Below, piece by piece: positions 27,135 through 35,859 of a DNA stretch of 64,000 nt. The stretch is from Hoeflea_A sp965204935 (GTDB lineage Bacteria; Pseudomonadota; Alphaproteobacteria; Rhizobiales; Rhizobiaceae). The stretch's first letter is position 1. Each line of letters starts with the position of its first letter. The DNA lies in assembly GCF_965204935.1 (NCBI RefSeq), contig NZ_CBDBFO010000002.1; one strand, 5' to 3'. The notes below the pieces were generated by a model. That model saw nothing but the letters and a program-made list of their open reading frames with translations. It made no database searches and was not told where the DNA came from. The position numbers and the translations under genes are program-made.

Positions 27135-28226
27135 CTACAGCTTGCTGAAAATTTCAGTTTGCATACGCTCGCGGATCGCGTCCTTGTCGCCGCCTGTTTC
27201 TTCGACGATCTGGTTCCACTTGGCGACGCTTTCTTCCAAAGCGCTCGCAATGGCATCGGCATTCGCGATGCCCTTTTCCGCGCCAAGAGACCGGACCGTC
27301 TTGGATTCGGACACGAACCAGTCATTGAGGAAGCTGCGCATTTCATCGGTCGGCTCGCCCCAGACGACGCCCTTTTCGATGGAGGCTTCCCGGACCTCCT
27401 TGGCCTTTGCGACGCCTGCCGCAGCAGCTTCTGCCACCAGAGTCGGCAGGCCTGCCTTGATGGCGGCCTGATCAGCCGGGTCGAGGCCTTCCCAGACTTC
27501 CGTGCTCATCGCCAGGACATTGCCGTTGTTGTACTGGCCAACGGGAAGATCGAGAACATACCCCACCTCATCCCAAAGGCTGTATGCCTGCAGCCAGAAC
27601 ACGGATCCGATGGCGCATTCGACCTGCCCCCGGCCCATCGCTTCGAGCACTTCCGTGGTCGGTGTATTGACGGGCGTTGCACCCATCAGCTTCGCAAGAC
27701 GCAGATTCGCTGAAGCAGCGCGCACCGATTTTCCCTCGAGATCCTTGAAGGATGAAATCGGATTCTTGCACATCAGATAGAAATGCGGCGTGCCCGCATA
27801 GGCCAGGGTCGTCAGCCCGTTCGCACGGTCTTCGGCGACACATTCCTCGCAGTTCAGCAACGCCGTCTCATTGACCGCGGCTGAAATCGCATAGGGATTT
27901 GATTGGATCGAAGCATAGTTCGTGATCATCGATCCGATCGGCATTTCGGCCTGATAGATGGCACTGGCCACGTAACCGGCATCGACCAGGCCCTCGCCGA
28001 TCCCTGGGAGAACCGTACGCATCTGCACGATCTGGCCGCCGTAAAGATTGTCGAACGTTACCTTGCCGCCGGACGCTTCCGTCACCTCCTTCGCAAAGGC
28101 TTCGACACCGATGGAAGCGGGGTCCGTGTCGGGTGCCCAGGAGCCGTAGGTGATCTTGACGTCAGCAAGAGCCGGCGACGTCGCAAGGCCGAACGCCAGA
28201 ATTGCGGATTTGATGAAGTGTTTCAT
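27135..28226 (-). CDS. dctP: TRAP solute-binding protein DctP (TRAP-2)
   Basis: The 363-residue protein begins with a signal peptide (AILAFGLATSPALA) and continues DVKITYGSWAPDTDP. The core segment FKDLEGKSVRAASANLRLAKL is typical of the family. Two extra cysteines (LLNCEECVAE) and a longer C-terminus set it apart from the TRAP-1 and TRAP-3 binding proteins, which suggests a different ligand. The ATG follows GGGAGGAAACC. The gene starts 48 bases after the aldehyde dehydrogenase stop and is probably cotranscribed with it. Confidence 0.92.
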   Translation of the reverse strand: MKHFIKSAILAFGLATSPALADVKITYGSWAPDTDPASIGVEAFAKEVTEASGGKVTFDNLYGGQIVQMRTVLPGIGEGLVDAGYVASAIYQAEMPIGSMITNYASIQSNPYAISAAVNETALLNCEECVAEDRANGLTTLAYAGTPHFYLMCKNPISSFKDLEGKSVRAASANLRLAKLMGATPVNTPTTEVLEAMGRGQVECAIGSVFWLQAYSLWDEVGYVLDLPVGQYNNGNVLAMSTEVWEGLDPADQAAIKAGLPTLVAEAAAAGVAKAKEVREASIEKGVVWGEPTDEMRSFLNDWFVSESKTVRSLGAEKGIANADAIASALEESVAKWNQIVEETGGDKDAIRERMQTEIFSKL

Positions 28227-28273
28227 GGTTTCCTCCCTTCAGAAAACACATGCCGGGCTGCCGGAAAGCCGCC

Positions 28274-29773
28274 TCAGGCATCCAGATTGAACATGAGGGT
28301 CTTGAGTTCAGTGAAAGCTTCGATTGTCGACCAACCGCCTTCGCGGCCCAGTCCGGACTGCTTTACGCCGCCGGCCGGAGAGTTCGGCATCACAGAGTAA
28401 CCGTTGATACCGACCGCACCGGTTTTCATCTTTTTGGCGACGCGAAACGCACGACTGAGGTCGGCGGTGTAAAGTCCGCCGGCCAGGCCGTAGATGCTGT
28501 CATTGGCAAGGGCGATCGCTTCTTCCTCAGTTTCAAATGATATGACCGAGAGCACCGGGCCGAAGATCTCTTCCTGTGCAATGCGCATCTTGTTGTCGAC
28601 GCCGGCGAACAGTGTCGGATTGATCCAGTTGCCTTCGGAGAGGTCTCCGCCGGGGCAGTCTCCGCCGAACACCAGCTCTGCGCCCTCTTCCTGGCCGATC
28701 CGGATATAGTTCATGATTTTCTCGGCCTGGCGCTTCGAAATAATCGGTGCCGAGGTGGTCGCCATGTCGAATGGATCGCCGAACTTGACCGTGTCCACCT
28801 GTTCCCGCGCGTAGCGCAGGACATCATCAACGATCGATTTGTGCACGATGGCGCGGGTCTGGGTCGAGCAAACCTGGCCGGACAGGAAAGTGGAGCAAAG
28901 TCCCATCACCGTCTTGGCCGCGGTTTCGACACTGCGTGCGTCCGGAAAAATCAAGGCCGCACTTTTACCCCCCAGTTCAAGCGTGACGCGCTTCATGGTT
29001 TTGGCGCCTTCAGCCATGATCCATTCGCCAACGGCTCGGCTGCCGGTGAAAGTGATCTTGTCGACACCGGGATGCTCGACGATGGCGCGTCCGGTGGCCG
29101 GACCACCGTTGACCAAATTGAACACGCCGTCCGGAAGGTCGCTCTCGGCAACAATGCGTGTCAGGCGGTTGACGCAAATGCCCGACAGCTCGGAGGGCTT
29201 GAGCACCACCGTGCAGCCGGTTGCGAGCGCCGGTGCAACCTTCAGCGCGAACATCATCATGGGCGCGTTCCAGGGAAGGATCGCGCCGACAACACCGACC
29301 GGTTCGCGGTAGGTGTGATAATGGAGATTTACCGTGTCGGTATATTGCGGATAGGTTTCACCGTTGATCTTGTCGATCCAACCGGCGTAGTGGTCGAAGA
29401 TATCCGAGGCCGTCAATGCGGACACGCGTGTATTCAGGCTGAAATTGATGGGGAGGCCATTGTCCAGTGTCTGCAGGTAGCCGAGATCCTCGGCCTCCGC
29501 ACTGATCGCTTCTACGAATTTCTGCAGTATCTTTTTCCGCTCGCGCGCGCCCATCCTTGGCCAGGGACCTTCGTCAAACGCCTTTCTGGCGGAGAGCACG
29601 GCAGCATTAACGACCTCGGCATCCCCTTCCGGAAACACCGCGACAACTTCGTTTGTGGAGGGATGGATCTGCTCGTAGGATTCCCCCTCACCTGCAATCC
29701 ATTTACCGGAGATGAAATGCGGATGATCGCCGACCTTCAGACGTTCACGATGATGCGCCACCGATGTCAGCAC
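28274..29773 (-). CDS. Aldehyde dehydrogenase (ALDH superfamily) 1
   Basis: Taking the GTG at 29773, which follows GGAGGAGCAA, gives 500 residues, the normal class length; the frame itself extends to 29869. The active-site Cys lies in LSGQVCSTQTR near residue 300 and the general-base Glu in LELGGKSAA near 265. The cofactor-binding region is FTGSRAVGEWI. It should oxidise an aldehyde to its acid with NAD(P)+. It precedes the TRAP-2 genes on the same strand and is divergent from the GMC alcohol oxidase gene, so alcohol and aldehyde oxidation would be switched on together. Confidence 0.93.
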   Translation of the reverse strand: MLTSVAHHRERLKVGDHPHFISGKWIAGEGESYEQIHPSTNEVVAVFPEGDAEVVNAAVLSARKAFDEGPWPRMGARERKKILQKFVEAISAEAEDLGYLQTLDNGLPINFSLNTRVSALTASDIFDHYAGWIDKINGETYPQYTDTVNLHYHTYREPVGVVGAILPWNAPMMMFALKVAPALATGCTVVLKPSELSGICVNRLTRIVAESDLPDGVFNLVNGGPATGRAIVEHPGVDKITFTGSRAVGEWIMAEGAKTMKRVTLELGGKSAALIFPDARSVETAAKTVMGLCSTFLSGQVCSTQTRAIVHKSIVDDVLRYAREQVDTVKFGDPFDMATTSAPIISKRQAEKIMNYIRIGQEEGAELVFGGDCPGGDLSEGNWINPTLFAGVDNKMRIAQEEIFGPVLSVISFETEEEAIALANDSIYGLAGGLYTADLSRAFRVAKKMKTGAVGINGYSVMPNSPAGGVKQSGLGREGGWSTIEAFTELKTLMFNLDA

Positions 29774-29791
29774 TTGCTCCTCCACGGCGTA

Positions 29792-29820
29792 TTGTTCTAT
29801 ATTGCTGACTATATCCCGAT
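29792..29820 (+). promoter_or_regulatory. Island motif copy d
   Basis: TTGTTCTATATTGCTGACTA continues into TATCCCGAT between the divergent aldehyde dehydrogenase and GMC oxidoreductase genes. It is a putative operator and closely resembles copy f at 42051. Confidence 0.5.
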
Positions 29821-29886
29821 TTTCGTGGAAATCAATAAAAAGTTCTGCTATTCGGTTTATACACCGCATAAAGGAACAACTTGTCC

Positions 29887-31497
29887 ATGAAGACGTTTGA
29901 CTACATTGTGGTCGGAGCCGGGTCGGCTGGGTGCGTCATAGCCAACCGGCTTTCGGAGAAACACGGTCTTCGTGTTGCCGTTGTTGAGGCGGGCGGCAAG
30001 GACTGGTCGCCGATGATCCATGTCCCGGTCGGAAGTGGCGAGTTGATCCGAAAGGGTGCGTTCGGTTGGTCTCTTTTTTCCGAACCCCATCCCGCAACCG
30101 ATAATCGTTCGATCCAATGGCCGCGTGGCAAAGTCCTGGGCGGCTGCTCCTCGATCAACGGCCTGGTTTATGTCCGCGGGCACAAATCCGACTTCGACCA
30201 ATGGGCGCAGATAGGCAACAGAGGCTGGTCCTATGACGACGTGTTGCCCTATTTCCGGAAGTCAGAAGCTAATCAAGACAGGAGTGATGCATTTCACGGA
30301 CATAGCGGCCCGATGAAGGTCACGCGAGGACGTCTGGAGAACCCCCTGTTCGACGCGTTCATCGAAGCAGGACGGCAAGCCGGTCACCCGGTTACGGATG
30401 ACTTCAACGGCGCCGAGCAGCACGGTTTCGGACGCTTCGACTACACGGCACACAATGCGCGTCGCCAGAGCACGGCCGTGGCTTTCCTGAATTCCGCGCG
30501 AAGTCGGCAGAACCTCGAAATCATTGCCAACTGTCACGTCAATCGCGTTGTTTTCGAAGGACGTCGGGCTGTCGGCATCGAGGTCGATCGAAAGGGTGGG
30601 CACGAGGTTCTGCGGGCCGAACGCGAGGTCATATTGGCATCAGGCGTCGTCGGTTCTCCGCAGATCCTGCAATTGTCCGGGATCGGCGATGCAGGCGAAT
30701 TGATCGGTCTTGGAATTGACGTGGTTCACAATCTTCCGGGAGTCGGCCAGAACCTGCAGGATCACACGCAGATCCCGTTCATGTTCGGCTGCAAATTGCC
30801 GATCACGCTTTATCAGCTCATCCGTATCGATCGGGCGGTGTTGAGAATGGCACAGGCGATCGTGTTCAAATCCGGCCCGTTTACGCATTTTCCGGTCCAG
30901 GGCGGAGCTTTTGTCAAATCAGATCCTGCACTCGATGTGCCTGACACGCAGTATCATTTCGGCATTGCCCTCGGGGTTCGGCGCGCACGACTTCCCCGCC
31001 TGACGAAATCGAGGGATCCTCTCGACCGCGACGGCTACATGATCGCTCCCTGTCTGCTGCGACCTGCAAGTCGCGGCAGTATTTCGATCAAGTCCGCCAA
31101 CCCGCAGGAGATGCCGAGCATCGAGCCGAACTACCTTACTGCGGAAAGCGACAGGCTGTTTTTCCGCCGGGCGTTTCATCAGACGCGCCACATCGCAAAC
31201 CAGCCGGCCTTTGCCCCGTACAACGACGGCGAGTTGCTGCCCGGTCCGCAGGTCAACACCGATGACGAGATAGACGCCTATACGCGGCAGACGCTGGCCA
31301 CCTGCCATCACCAGGTCGGAACCTGCAAGATGGGCAATGACCCGCAGGCGGTCGTCGACGATCGCCTTTGCGTGCATGGAACAGAAGCCTTGCGGGTCGC
31401 CGATGCCTCGATCATGCCGACGCTTGTGGGTGGCAACACCAATGCGGCAGCAATCATGATCGGTGAAAAGGCCTCGGACCTTATTTTGCAGTATTGA
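29887..31497 (+). CDS. GMC-family FAD oxidoreductase (choline dehydrogenase-like)
   Basis: The 536-residue protein has the N-terminal dinucleotide motif VVGAGSAGCVIANRL, the GMC signature GGCSSINGLVYVRGHKSDF and the C-terminal catalytic region with HHQVGTCKMG and VGGNTNAAAIMIGEKA. These FAD enzymes oxidise alcohols to aldehydes, often passing electrons to the respiratory chain. The start may be ATG at 29887 or TTG at 29881; AAAGGAAC precedes both. It heads a unit with the NmrA and NTF2-like genes and is divergent from aldehyde dehydrogenase 1. Confidence 0.95.
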   Translation: MKTFDYIVVGAGSAGCVIANRLSEKHGLRVAVVEAGGKDWSPMIHVPVGSGELIRKGAFGWSLFSEPHPATDNRSIQWPRGKVLGGCSSINGLVYVRGHKSDFDQWAQIGNRGWSYDDVLPYFRKSEANQDRSDAFHGHSGPMKVTRGRLENPLFDAFIEAGRQAGHPVTDDFNGAEQHGFGRFDYTAHNARRQSTAVAFLNSARSRQNLEIIANCHVNRVVFEGRRAVGIEVDRKGGHEVLRAEREVILASGVVGSPQILQLSGIGDAGELIGLGIDVVHNLPGVGQNLQDHTQIPFMFGCKLPITLYQLIRIDRAVLRMAQAIVFKSGPFTHFPVQGGAFVKSDPALDVPDTQYHFGIALGVRRARLPRLTKSRDPLDRDGYMIAPCLLRPASRGSISIKSANPQEMPSIEPNYLTAESDRLFFRRAFHQTRHIANQPAFAPYNDGELLPGPQVNTDDEIDAYTRQTLATCHHQVGTCKMGNDPQAVVDDRLCVHGTEALRVADASIMPTLVGGNTNAAAIMIGEKASDLILQY

Positions 31498-31511
31498 AGC
31501 GGGAGAGCGAG

Positions 31512-32399
31512 ATGGTCGACACGCCATCCAGAATTTTGGTCCTGGGAGCAACCGGAAAGGTTGGTGGTGCTGTACTTCGCAATCTGAGCAACGATCCCGG
31601 TCTCATCCTGCGCGCAACAACGCGCTCAAAAGGCAAAAAGACGGCGTTGGATGCATTGGCCGACGAAATCGTTTCTTTCGATTTTGAAGACCAGAGCACC
31701 TACGAAGCTTCGCTGGAGGGCGTGGACCGGCTGTTCCTGCTTACCGGTTACAGCGTCGACATGCTGCACCAGAGCAAGTTCCTGATTGACCGGGCCGCTG
31801 CCGTCGGCGTTAAACATGTCGTGCATCTTGGTACCCACGCGCCGAACGACACCGCGTTCAAACACCATTCCTGGCACCAGCTGGTCGAAAGATACATCGA
31901 GTGGCGCGGGCTTGGCTTCACGCATCTCAGGCCGGCAATGTTCATGGTGAACATTCTCGATTATGCAAAGGCAAACAAGGACAAGCCGGGCATTCTGGTT
32001 CACTACACCGCCGATGCCCGGGTCGCCTGGGTGGATGTTGACGATATCGGCCTGGCGGGCGCTGCCGTCTTGCGCAATCCGGACATGCACTCCGGTAAAA
32101 CCTACTACCTGGACAGCGAAGCCCTTTCGATGTCCGAGGTCGCCGACATCCTGCAGGCAGAAACCGGACAGGACTGGCAATTCGAGCATCGCGATGCCGA
32201 CGAACTCATGCCGCGCTTGCAGGCCGCCGGCCGTGAAATGACCTACGCGAGCTCGGGGGTCACGTTTTTTCAGGCCGTGGCAGCGGGCAAGGCACCCGAC
32301 ATCGACAAGACACATCATGCGCTAGAGCAACTGATCGGCCGGCCTCCGACACGCTGGACGGACTTTGCCAAACGCAACCGCAATGAATTCCTTTATTAA
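31512..32399 (+). CDS. NmrA-like NAD(P)-binding protein 1
   Basis: The 295-residue protein has an N-terminal Rossmann motif ILVLGATGKVGGAVLRNL and lacks the YxxxK active site of classical SDRs, fitting the atypical NmrA/SDR group. Related proteins act as reductases or redox sensors. The ATG at 31512 follows GGGAGAGCGAG. It lies between the GMC gene and an NTF2-like gene. A second NmrA/NTF2-like pair occurs at 38582-39986, which suggests duplicated pathway steps. Confidence 0.88.
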   Translation: MVDTPSRILVLGATGKVGGAVLRNLSNDPGLILRATTRSKGKKTALDALADEIVSFDFEDQSTYEASLEGVDRLFLLTGYSVDMLHQSKFLIDRAAAVGVKHVVHLGTHAPNDTAFKHHSWHQLVERYIEWRGLGFTHLRPAMFMVNILDYAKANKDKPGILVHYTADARVAWVDVDDIGLAGAAVLRNPDMHSGKTYYLDSEALSMSEVADILQAETGQDWQFEHRDADELMPRLQAAGREMTYASSGVTFFQAVAAGKAPDIDKTHHALEQLIGRPPTRWTDFAKRNRNEFLY

Positions 32400-32416
32400 A
32401 AACGGGACCCAGGCAA

Positions 32417-32845
32417 ATGTACGACAAGACCATATCCGTTGAAGACCGGCTGGAAATCCAGGAACTCTACGCACGCTACTGTCACTTCGCTGATCAATGC
32501 GACGGCGAAAACTGGGCCAACTGTTTCACCAAGGACGGTTTTTTTGCACCCAGCCTCGGTCCGGGATCCGGAAAGGATTACAGGGGCCACGCGGAGCTTG
32601 CCGGATTCATCACGGCGCCGGAGCGAACACCGCTCGAAAATCGTCACTGGAACGGTGCCCTGACGCTGGAACGCGAAGGCGATTTCGTCCGGGCGGAGTG
32701 CTATGCGTACCTTCTTCTGGTGGTCAATGTGGAAAGCCCGAAAATCCTCGGCAGTGTCGTCTATCGAGACCTTCTGGCCCGCGAGGATGGCGCCTGGAAA
32801 TTCAAGGAACGTCGCCCGACGAAGGATGATGCACCGCGCGCATGA
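32417..32845 (+). CDS. SnoaL/NTF2-like small protein 1
   Basis: The 142-residue protein starts with the common NTF2-like pattern VEDRLEIQELYARYCHFADQ and WANCFTKDGFF. The fold forms a cone-shaped pocket; relatives are isomerases, cyclases or dehydratases such as ketosteroid isomerase or scytalone dehydratase, but function cannot be read from sequence. It is the last gene of the GMC unit, nine bases from the convergent dctM stop. Confidence 0.85.
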   Translation: MYDKTISVEDRLEIQELYARYCHFADQCDGENWANCFTKDGFFAPSLGPGSGKDYRGHAELAGFITAPERTPLENRHWNGALTLEREGDFVRAECYAYLLLVVNVESPKILGSVVYRDLLAREDGAWKFKERRPTKDDAPRA

Positions 32846-32854
32846 CGCTGAGTA

Positions 32855-34153
32855 TCATCGGCCAACCATGATGCTCGGTAGCCAGGTCGCCAATTCCGGG
32901 AAAGCCGTCAGCAGTCCCACCATCAACAACATGATCGCACAGAACGGGATAACCCCGATGATGACGTCTTCCAGGCCGCCACGTGTGCGAATGCCCTGCA
33001 AGACAAAAAGGTTGATCCCGAAGGGAGGTGTGATCATACCCACTTCGATGAGAATGACGATCAGGACGCCGAACCACAAAGGATCGAAGCCATAGGACTG
33101 GATCAGCGGCAGCAACAGCGGCACCGTGATGACCATGATCCCGAAGCTTTCCATGAACATGCCGAGCACGAGAAACAGAATGATCACCGCGATCAGGAAC
33201 TGCCCGCTGGTCAGCCCCATGTCGATCAGTGTGGCGCTCAGGTTTTGAGGAATGCCGGTAATGCCTGCGGCGTACGCAAAAAGGAATGCGCACAGCACGA
33301 TGAACATGACATTGCCGGTGGCGGCAATGGTGGCATGGAGACATTCGACAAATCCGCGGAAGGTGAGATTGCCGATGGTAACGCCGATGATGATCGCGAG
33401 ACCTGAACCGAGCGCGGCCGCTTCGGTCGGTGTGACGATGCCCGCATAGATGCCGCCAAGCACACCAACAATGAGAATTCCAAACGGCAAGATATCGGCG
33501 CCGAGCTGGAGCAAATTGACCGGCTCATGCGTTTCGGCCCCCTTTTTCGGGCAGATCGAAGGCCATATGACGGCGCTGATACCGATCCACAACATGAACA
33601 AAGCAGCCAGAACAAGGCCCGGGATCATACCCGCAGCAAAGAGCTTCGAAATCGACGTGTCGGTGAAACTGCCGTAGACAATGAACGCAATACTGGGTGG
33701 TATCAGGATCCCCAATGTTCCGCCGGCCGCCAGGCTCCCCGTCGACACACGGTCGGAATAGCCGAATTCCTGGAGTTTCGGCATCGCCACGGTCCCGATG
33801 GCCGCCGCTGTCGCGACACTGGAACCACTGACTGCTGCGAAGACTGCACTCCCGGCAATGTTCGTTTGAAGCAGACCACCCGGTACCGGGCGAACGAGAA
33901 CGCTGAAACCGCGATAAACCCGATTTCCAACACCGCTGCGCAACAGCACTTCCGATATGAGAATAAACAGTGGGATCGCCGTCAGGGTGAAACTGTCCAT
34001 ACTGCTCCATGCAACGAAACCGATTCCCTTCAGGACCGGCGTGCCAAGTTTCAAGATCAGGAACACAAGCGATGTCGTTCCCAACGCGAATGGAATCCAT
34101 AACCCGCCAAACAGCAGCAGAACAAAGAGTATGAAGCAGATGATCAGTTCCAC
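32855..34153 (-). CDS. dctM: TRAP transporter large permease DctM (TRAP-3)
   Basis: The 432-residue membrane protein carries DctM landmarks GGLLQTNIAGSAVFAAVSGSS, TLGILIPPSIAF and LIEVGMITPPFGINLFV. The start is GTG at 34153 without a strong ribosome binding site. It is the translocation subunit of the third TRAP system. Confidence 0.94.
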   Translation of the reverse strand: MELIICFILFVLLLFGGLWIPFALGTTSLVFLILKLGTPVLKGIGFVAWSSMDSFTLTAIPLFILISEVLLRSGVGNRVYRGFSVLVRPVPGGLLQTNIAGSAVFAAVSGSSVATAAAIGTVAMPKLQEFGYSDRVSTGSLAAGGTLGILIPPSIAFIVYGSFTDTSISKLFAAGMIPGLVLAALFMLWIGISAVIWPSICPKKGAETHEPVNLLQLGADILPFGILIVGVLGGIYAGIVTPTEAAALGSGLAIIIGVTIGNLTFRGFVECLHATIAATGNVMFIVLCAFLFAYAAGITGIPQNLSATLIDMGLTSGQFLIAVIILFLVLGMFMESFGIMVITVPLLLPLIQSYGFDPLWFGVLIVILIEVGMITPPFGINLFVLQGIRTRGGLEDVIIGVIPFCAIMLLMVGLLTAFPELATWLPSIMVGR

Positions 34154-34180
34154 GTAACCAGGTTCCGCATTTGATGTCGG

Positions 34181-34693
34181 TTATTTCTGTCTGCGGGCTA
34201 TCCCGCGAATGCTCTCAATCAGGCATGCGAAAACGACGACGGCCAGAAGGGCACTGCCAAGCGGCATCAATAGCTGCGGCATCCACAATGGCGTGTTCGT
34301 GGAGGTCGTCGAGATTGTGCCCTTATCAAATGTGCTCAGCCAGTGAACGCCGAGATAGAAGAGCAGGGTCGAGGAAAATGCCAGCCCGATCAGATGCCAC
34401 AGGACATCCAGGTAACTTCGGACCGATGCGCTCCAGCGTTCATAGAGCATGGTCACCTGCATCATGCTGCGCTTTTTGCGATAGGCGACCGGAGCACCCA
34501 GAAATGCGAGAGCAACCAATGCATAGGCCGCGTATTCGTCACCGAAGCCCAGCGATATGGAAAACACGCTCCTGGCGATGACATTCGCCAGTACCGTCAC
34601 AAGCATCCCAACAAGAACGACCGAACAGATGGCTTGCGTTAGTTGAATGATGACATCCAGAACGCTCAATCGTTTTTCATCGCCGGCTTGCAT
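34181..34693 (-). CDS. dctQ: TRAP transporter small permease DctQ (TRAP-3)
   Basis: The 170-residue protein has four hydrophobic segments and the DctQ-like middle (VFSISLGFGDEYAAYALVAL). It lies between dctP and dctM of TRAP-3 with short gaps and acts with DctM in the inner membrane. Confidence 0.88.
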   Translation of the reverse strand: MQAGDEKRLSVLDVIIQLTQAICSVVLVGMLVTVLANVIARSVFSISLGFGDEYAAYALVALAFLGAPVAYRKKRSMMQVTMLYERWSASVRSYLDVLWHLIGLAFSSTLLFYLGVHWLSTFDKGTISTTSTNTPLWMPQLLMPLGSALLAVVVFACLIESIRGIARRQK

Positions 34694-34732
34694 GGTTGCT
34701 CAACAACATTTCCCGTTCAGAGTGTGAAGCGC

Positions 34733-35725
34733 TTACCGGTCCAGTTTTTCCCGCACCTCGGCAAGCAAGGTTTCGGCATTGGAGCCGATGCCGGCGGCCC
34801 ATTCATTCCAGTAGCCTTCCATATCCTTCAGGGCGTTCGCCTCGACATCCGGTGAGGGGTAGGAAATGACCATTCCGGCAGCCTCATGCTCCTTGACCGC
34901 CTCGGCTTCACGGCGGATGTTCTCTTCGGATATTTTCGTCGTTTCTTCGATGACGATTTTCTCGATCACTGCCTGGGTTTCCGGCGACAGGGCATTCCAG
35001 GCGTCCAGATTCACCAGGTACCAGTCCTCGGGCGTGTAAAGCTCAAACCGCAGATTGTGAGACAGCACGTCCTCCCAGAGCTGCGCCCCTCCTGCCGATG
35101 CGGTCACAACACCGTCAACCACACCCTGCTGCAGCGCAGGCGCCACCTCGCCGGTGCCCATGGTGATCGGCGCAGCGCCGTAGTTTTCGAGGAAGCGTGC
35201 CGATTCCGGACCGCCCTGCCGCATCTTTTGTCCGTCCAGATCCTTAAGTTCGGTCAGTTTATTGCGGCTGAAGATCGTCACCGGAGACCAAAGACTGTAT
35301 CCGATGGCCTTGACGCCGAGCTTCTCGAACTCAGCCTCGATTTGAGGGCGTGCGATTGCCATAACGTCATTGAAGTCTTCGGCATCAATCAGCATGGGCA
35401 TCCGCATGATGGAGGCCAACGGAACGTCACCGGCGAAGAATCCTGTTGACCCGAATTGCACGACGCCATCGGCCACTGCCTGGGTAATGTTGCCGGCCTT
35501 GATCGGCAACGAGCCGCCAAGGTTCATCGTCAAGGTGACCTCACCGTCCGTCTCTGCCTTGATGCGCTCCGCAATGTTCATCAACCCCTCGCCGGCGGCG
35601 AAGTTCGTATTTGGAATGAACGTGTAGCCAATCCAACTATCCGCATTGGCCGACGTGATTGTACCAATAGCGAAAGTGGAGATCAGAGCGGCGGAAAGAG
35701 TAAGTCTTTTGATTCCAGCAATCAT
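34733..35725 (-). CDS. dctP: TRAP solute-binding protein DctP (TRAP-3)
   Basis: From the ATG at 35725 (MIAGIKRLTL, after GGGAGGACG) the product is 330 residues with a signal peptide (LSAALISTFAIGTITSANA). The family core appears in LKDLDGQKMRQGGPESARFL and GVVDGVVTASAGGAQLWED. It is divergent from the Old Yellow Enzyme gene, with motif copy e and a long palindrome between them. Confidence 0.92.
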   Translation of the reverse strand: MIAGIKRLTLSAALISTFAIGTITSANADSWIGYTFIPNTNFAAGEGLMNIAERIKAETDGEVTLTMNLGGSLPIKAGNITQAVADGVVQFGSTGFFAGDVPLASIMRMPMLIDAEDFNDVMAIARPQIEAEFEKLGVKAIGYSLWSPVTIFSRNKLTELKDLDGQKMRQGGPESARFLENYGAAPITMGTGEVAPALQQGVVDGVVTASAGGAQLWEDVLSHNLRFELYTPEDWYLVNLDAWNALSPETQAVIEKIVIEETTKISEENIRREAEAVKEHEAAGMVISYPSPDVEANALKDMEGYWNEWAAGIGSNAETLLAEVREKLDR

Positions 35726-35760
35726 TGAGCGTCCTCCCATTTGTCTTGCTATTTAAAAAA

Positions 35761-35780
35761 TAACCCGATATTCAGAACAA
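35761..35780 (-). promoter_or_regulatory. Island motif copy e
   Basis: On the minus strand, TTGTTCTGAATATCGGGTTA lies between the divergent dctP (TRAP-3) and Old Yellow Enzyme genes, immediately beside the long palindrome at 35783. It is a putative operator. Confidence 0.5.
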
Positions 35781-35782
35781 AT

Positions 35783-35830
35783 CAATATGTTTTATTTTGC
35801 GGGATGGCTGCGTCATAATAAAACATATTG
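35783..35830. promoter_or_regulatory. Long inverted repeat, putative operator
   Basis: Arms CAATATGTTTTATT (35783-35796) and AATAAAACATATTG (35817-35830) are perfectly complementary over 14 bases, separated by 20 bases. The repeat is centred 54 bases upstream of the Old Yellow Enzyme start and lies within the divergent promoter region. This arrangement suits binding of a dimeric or tetrameric regulator; a transcript hairpin is an alternative. Confidence 0.65.
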
Positions 35831-35859
35831 CAGACAAACCCACGGGAGGCCGTCAACCG

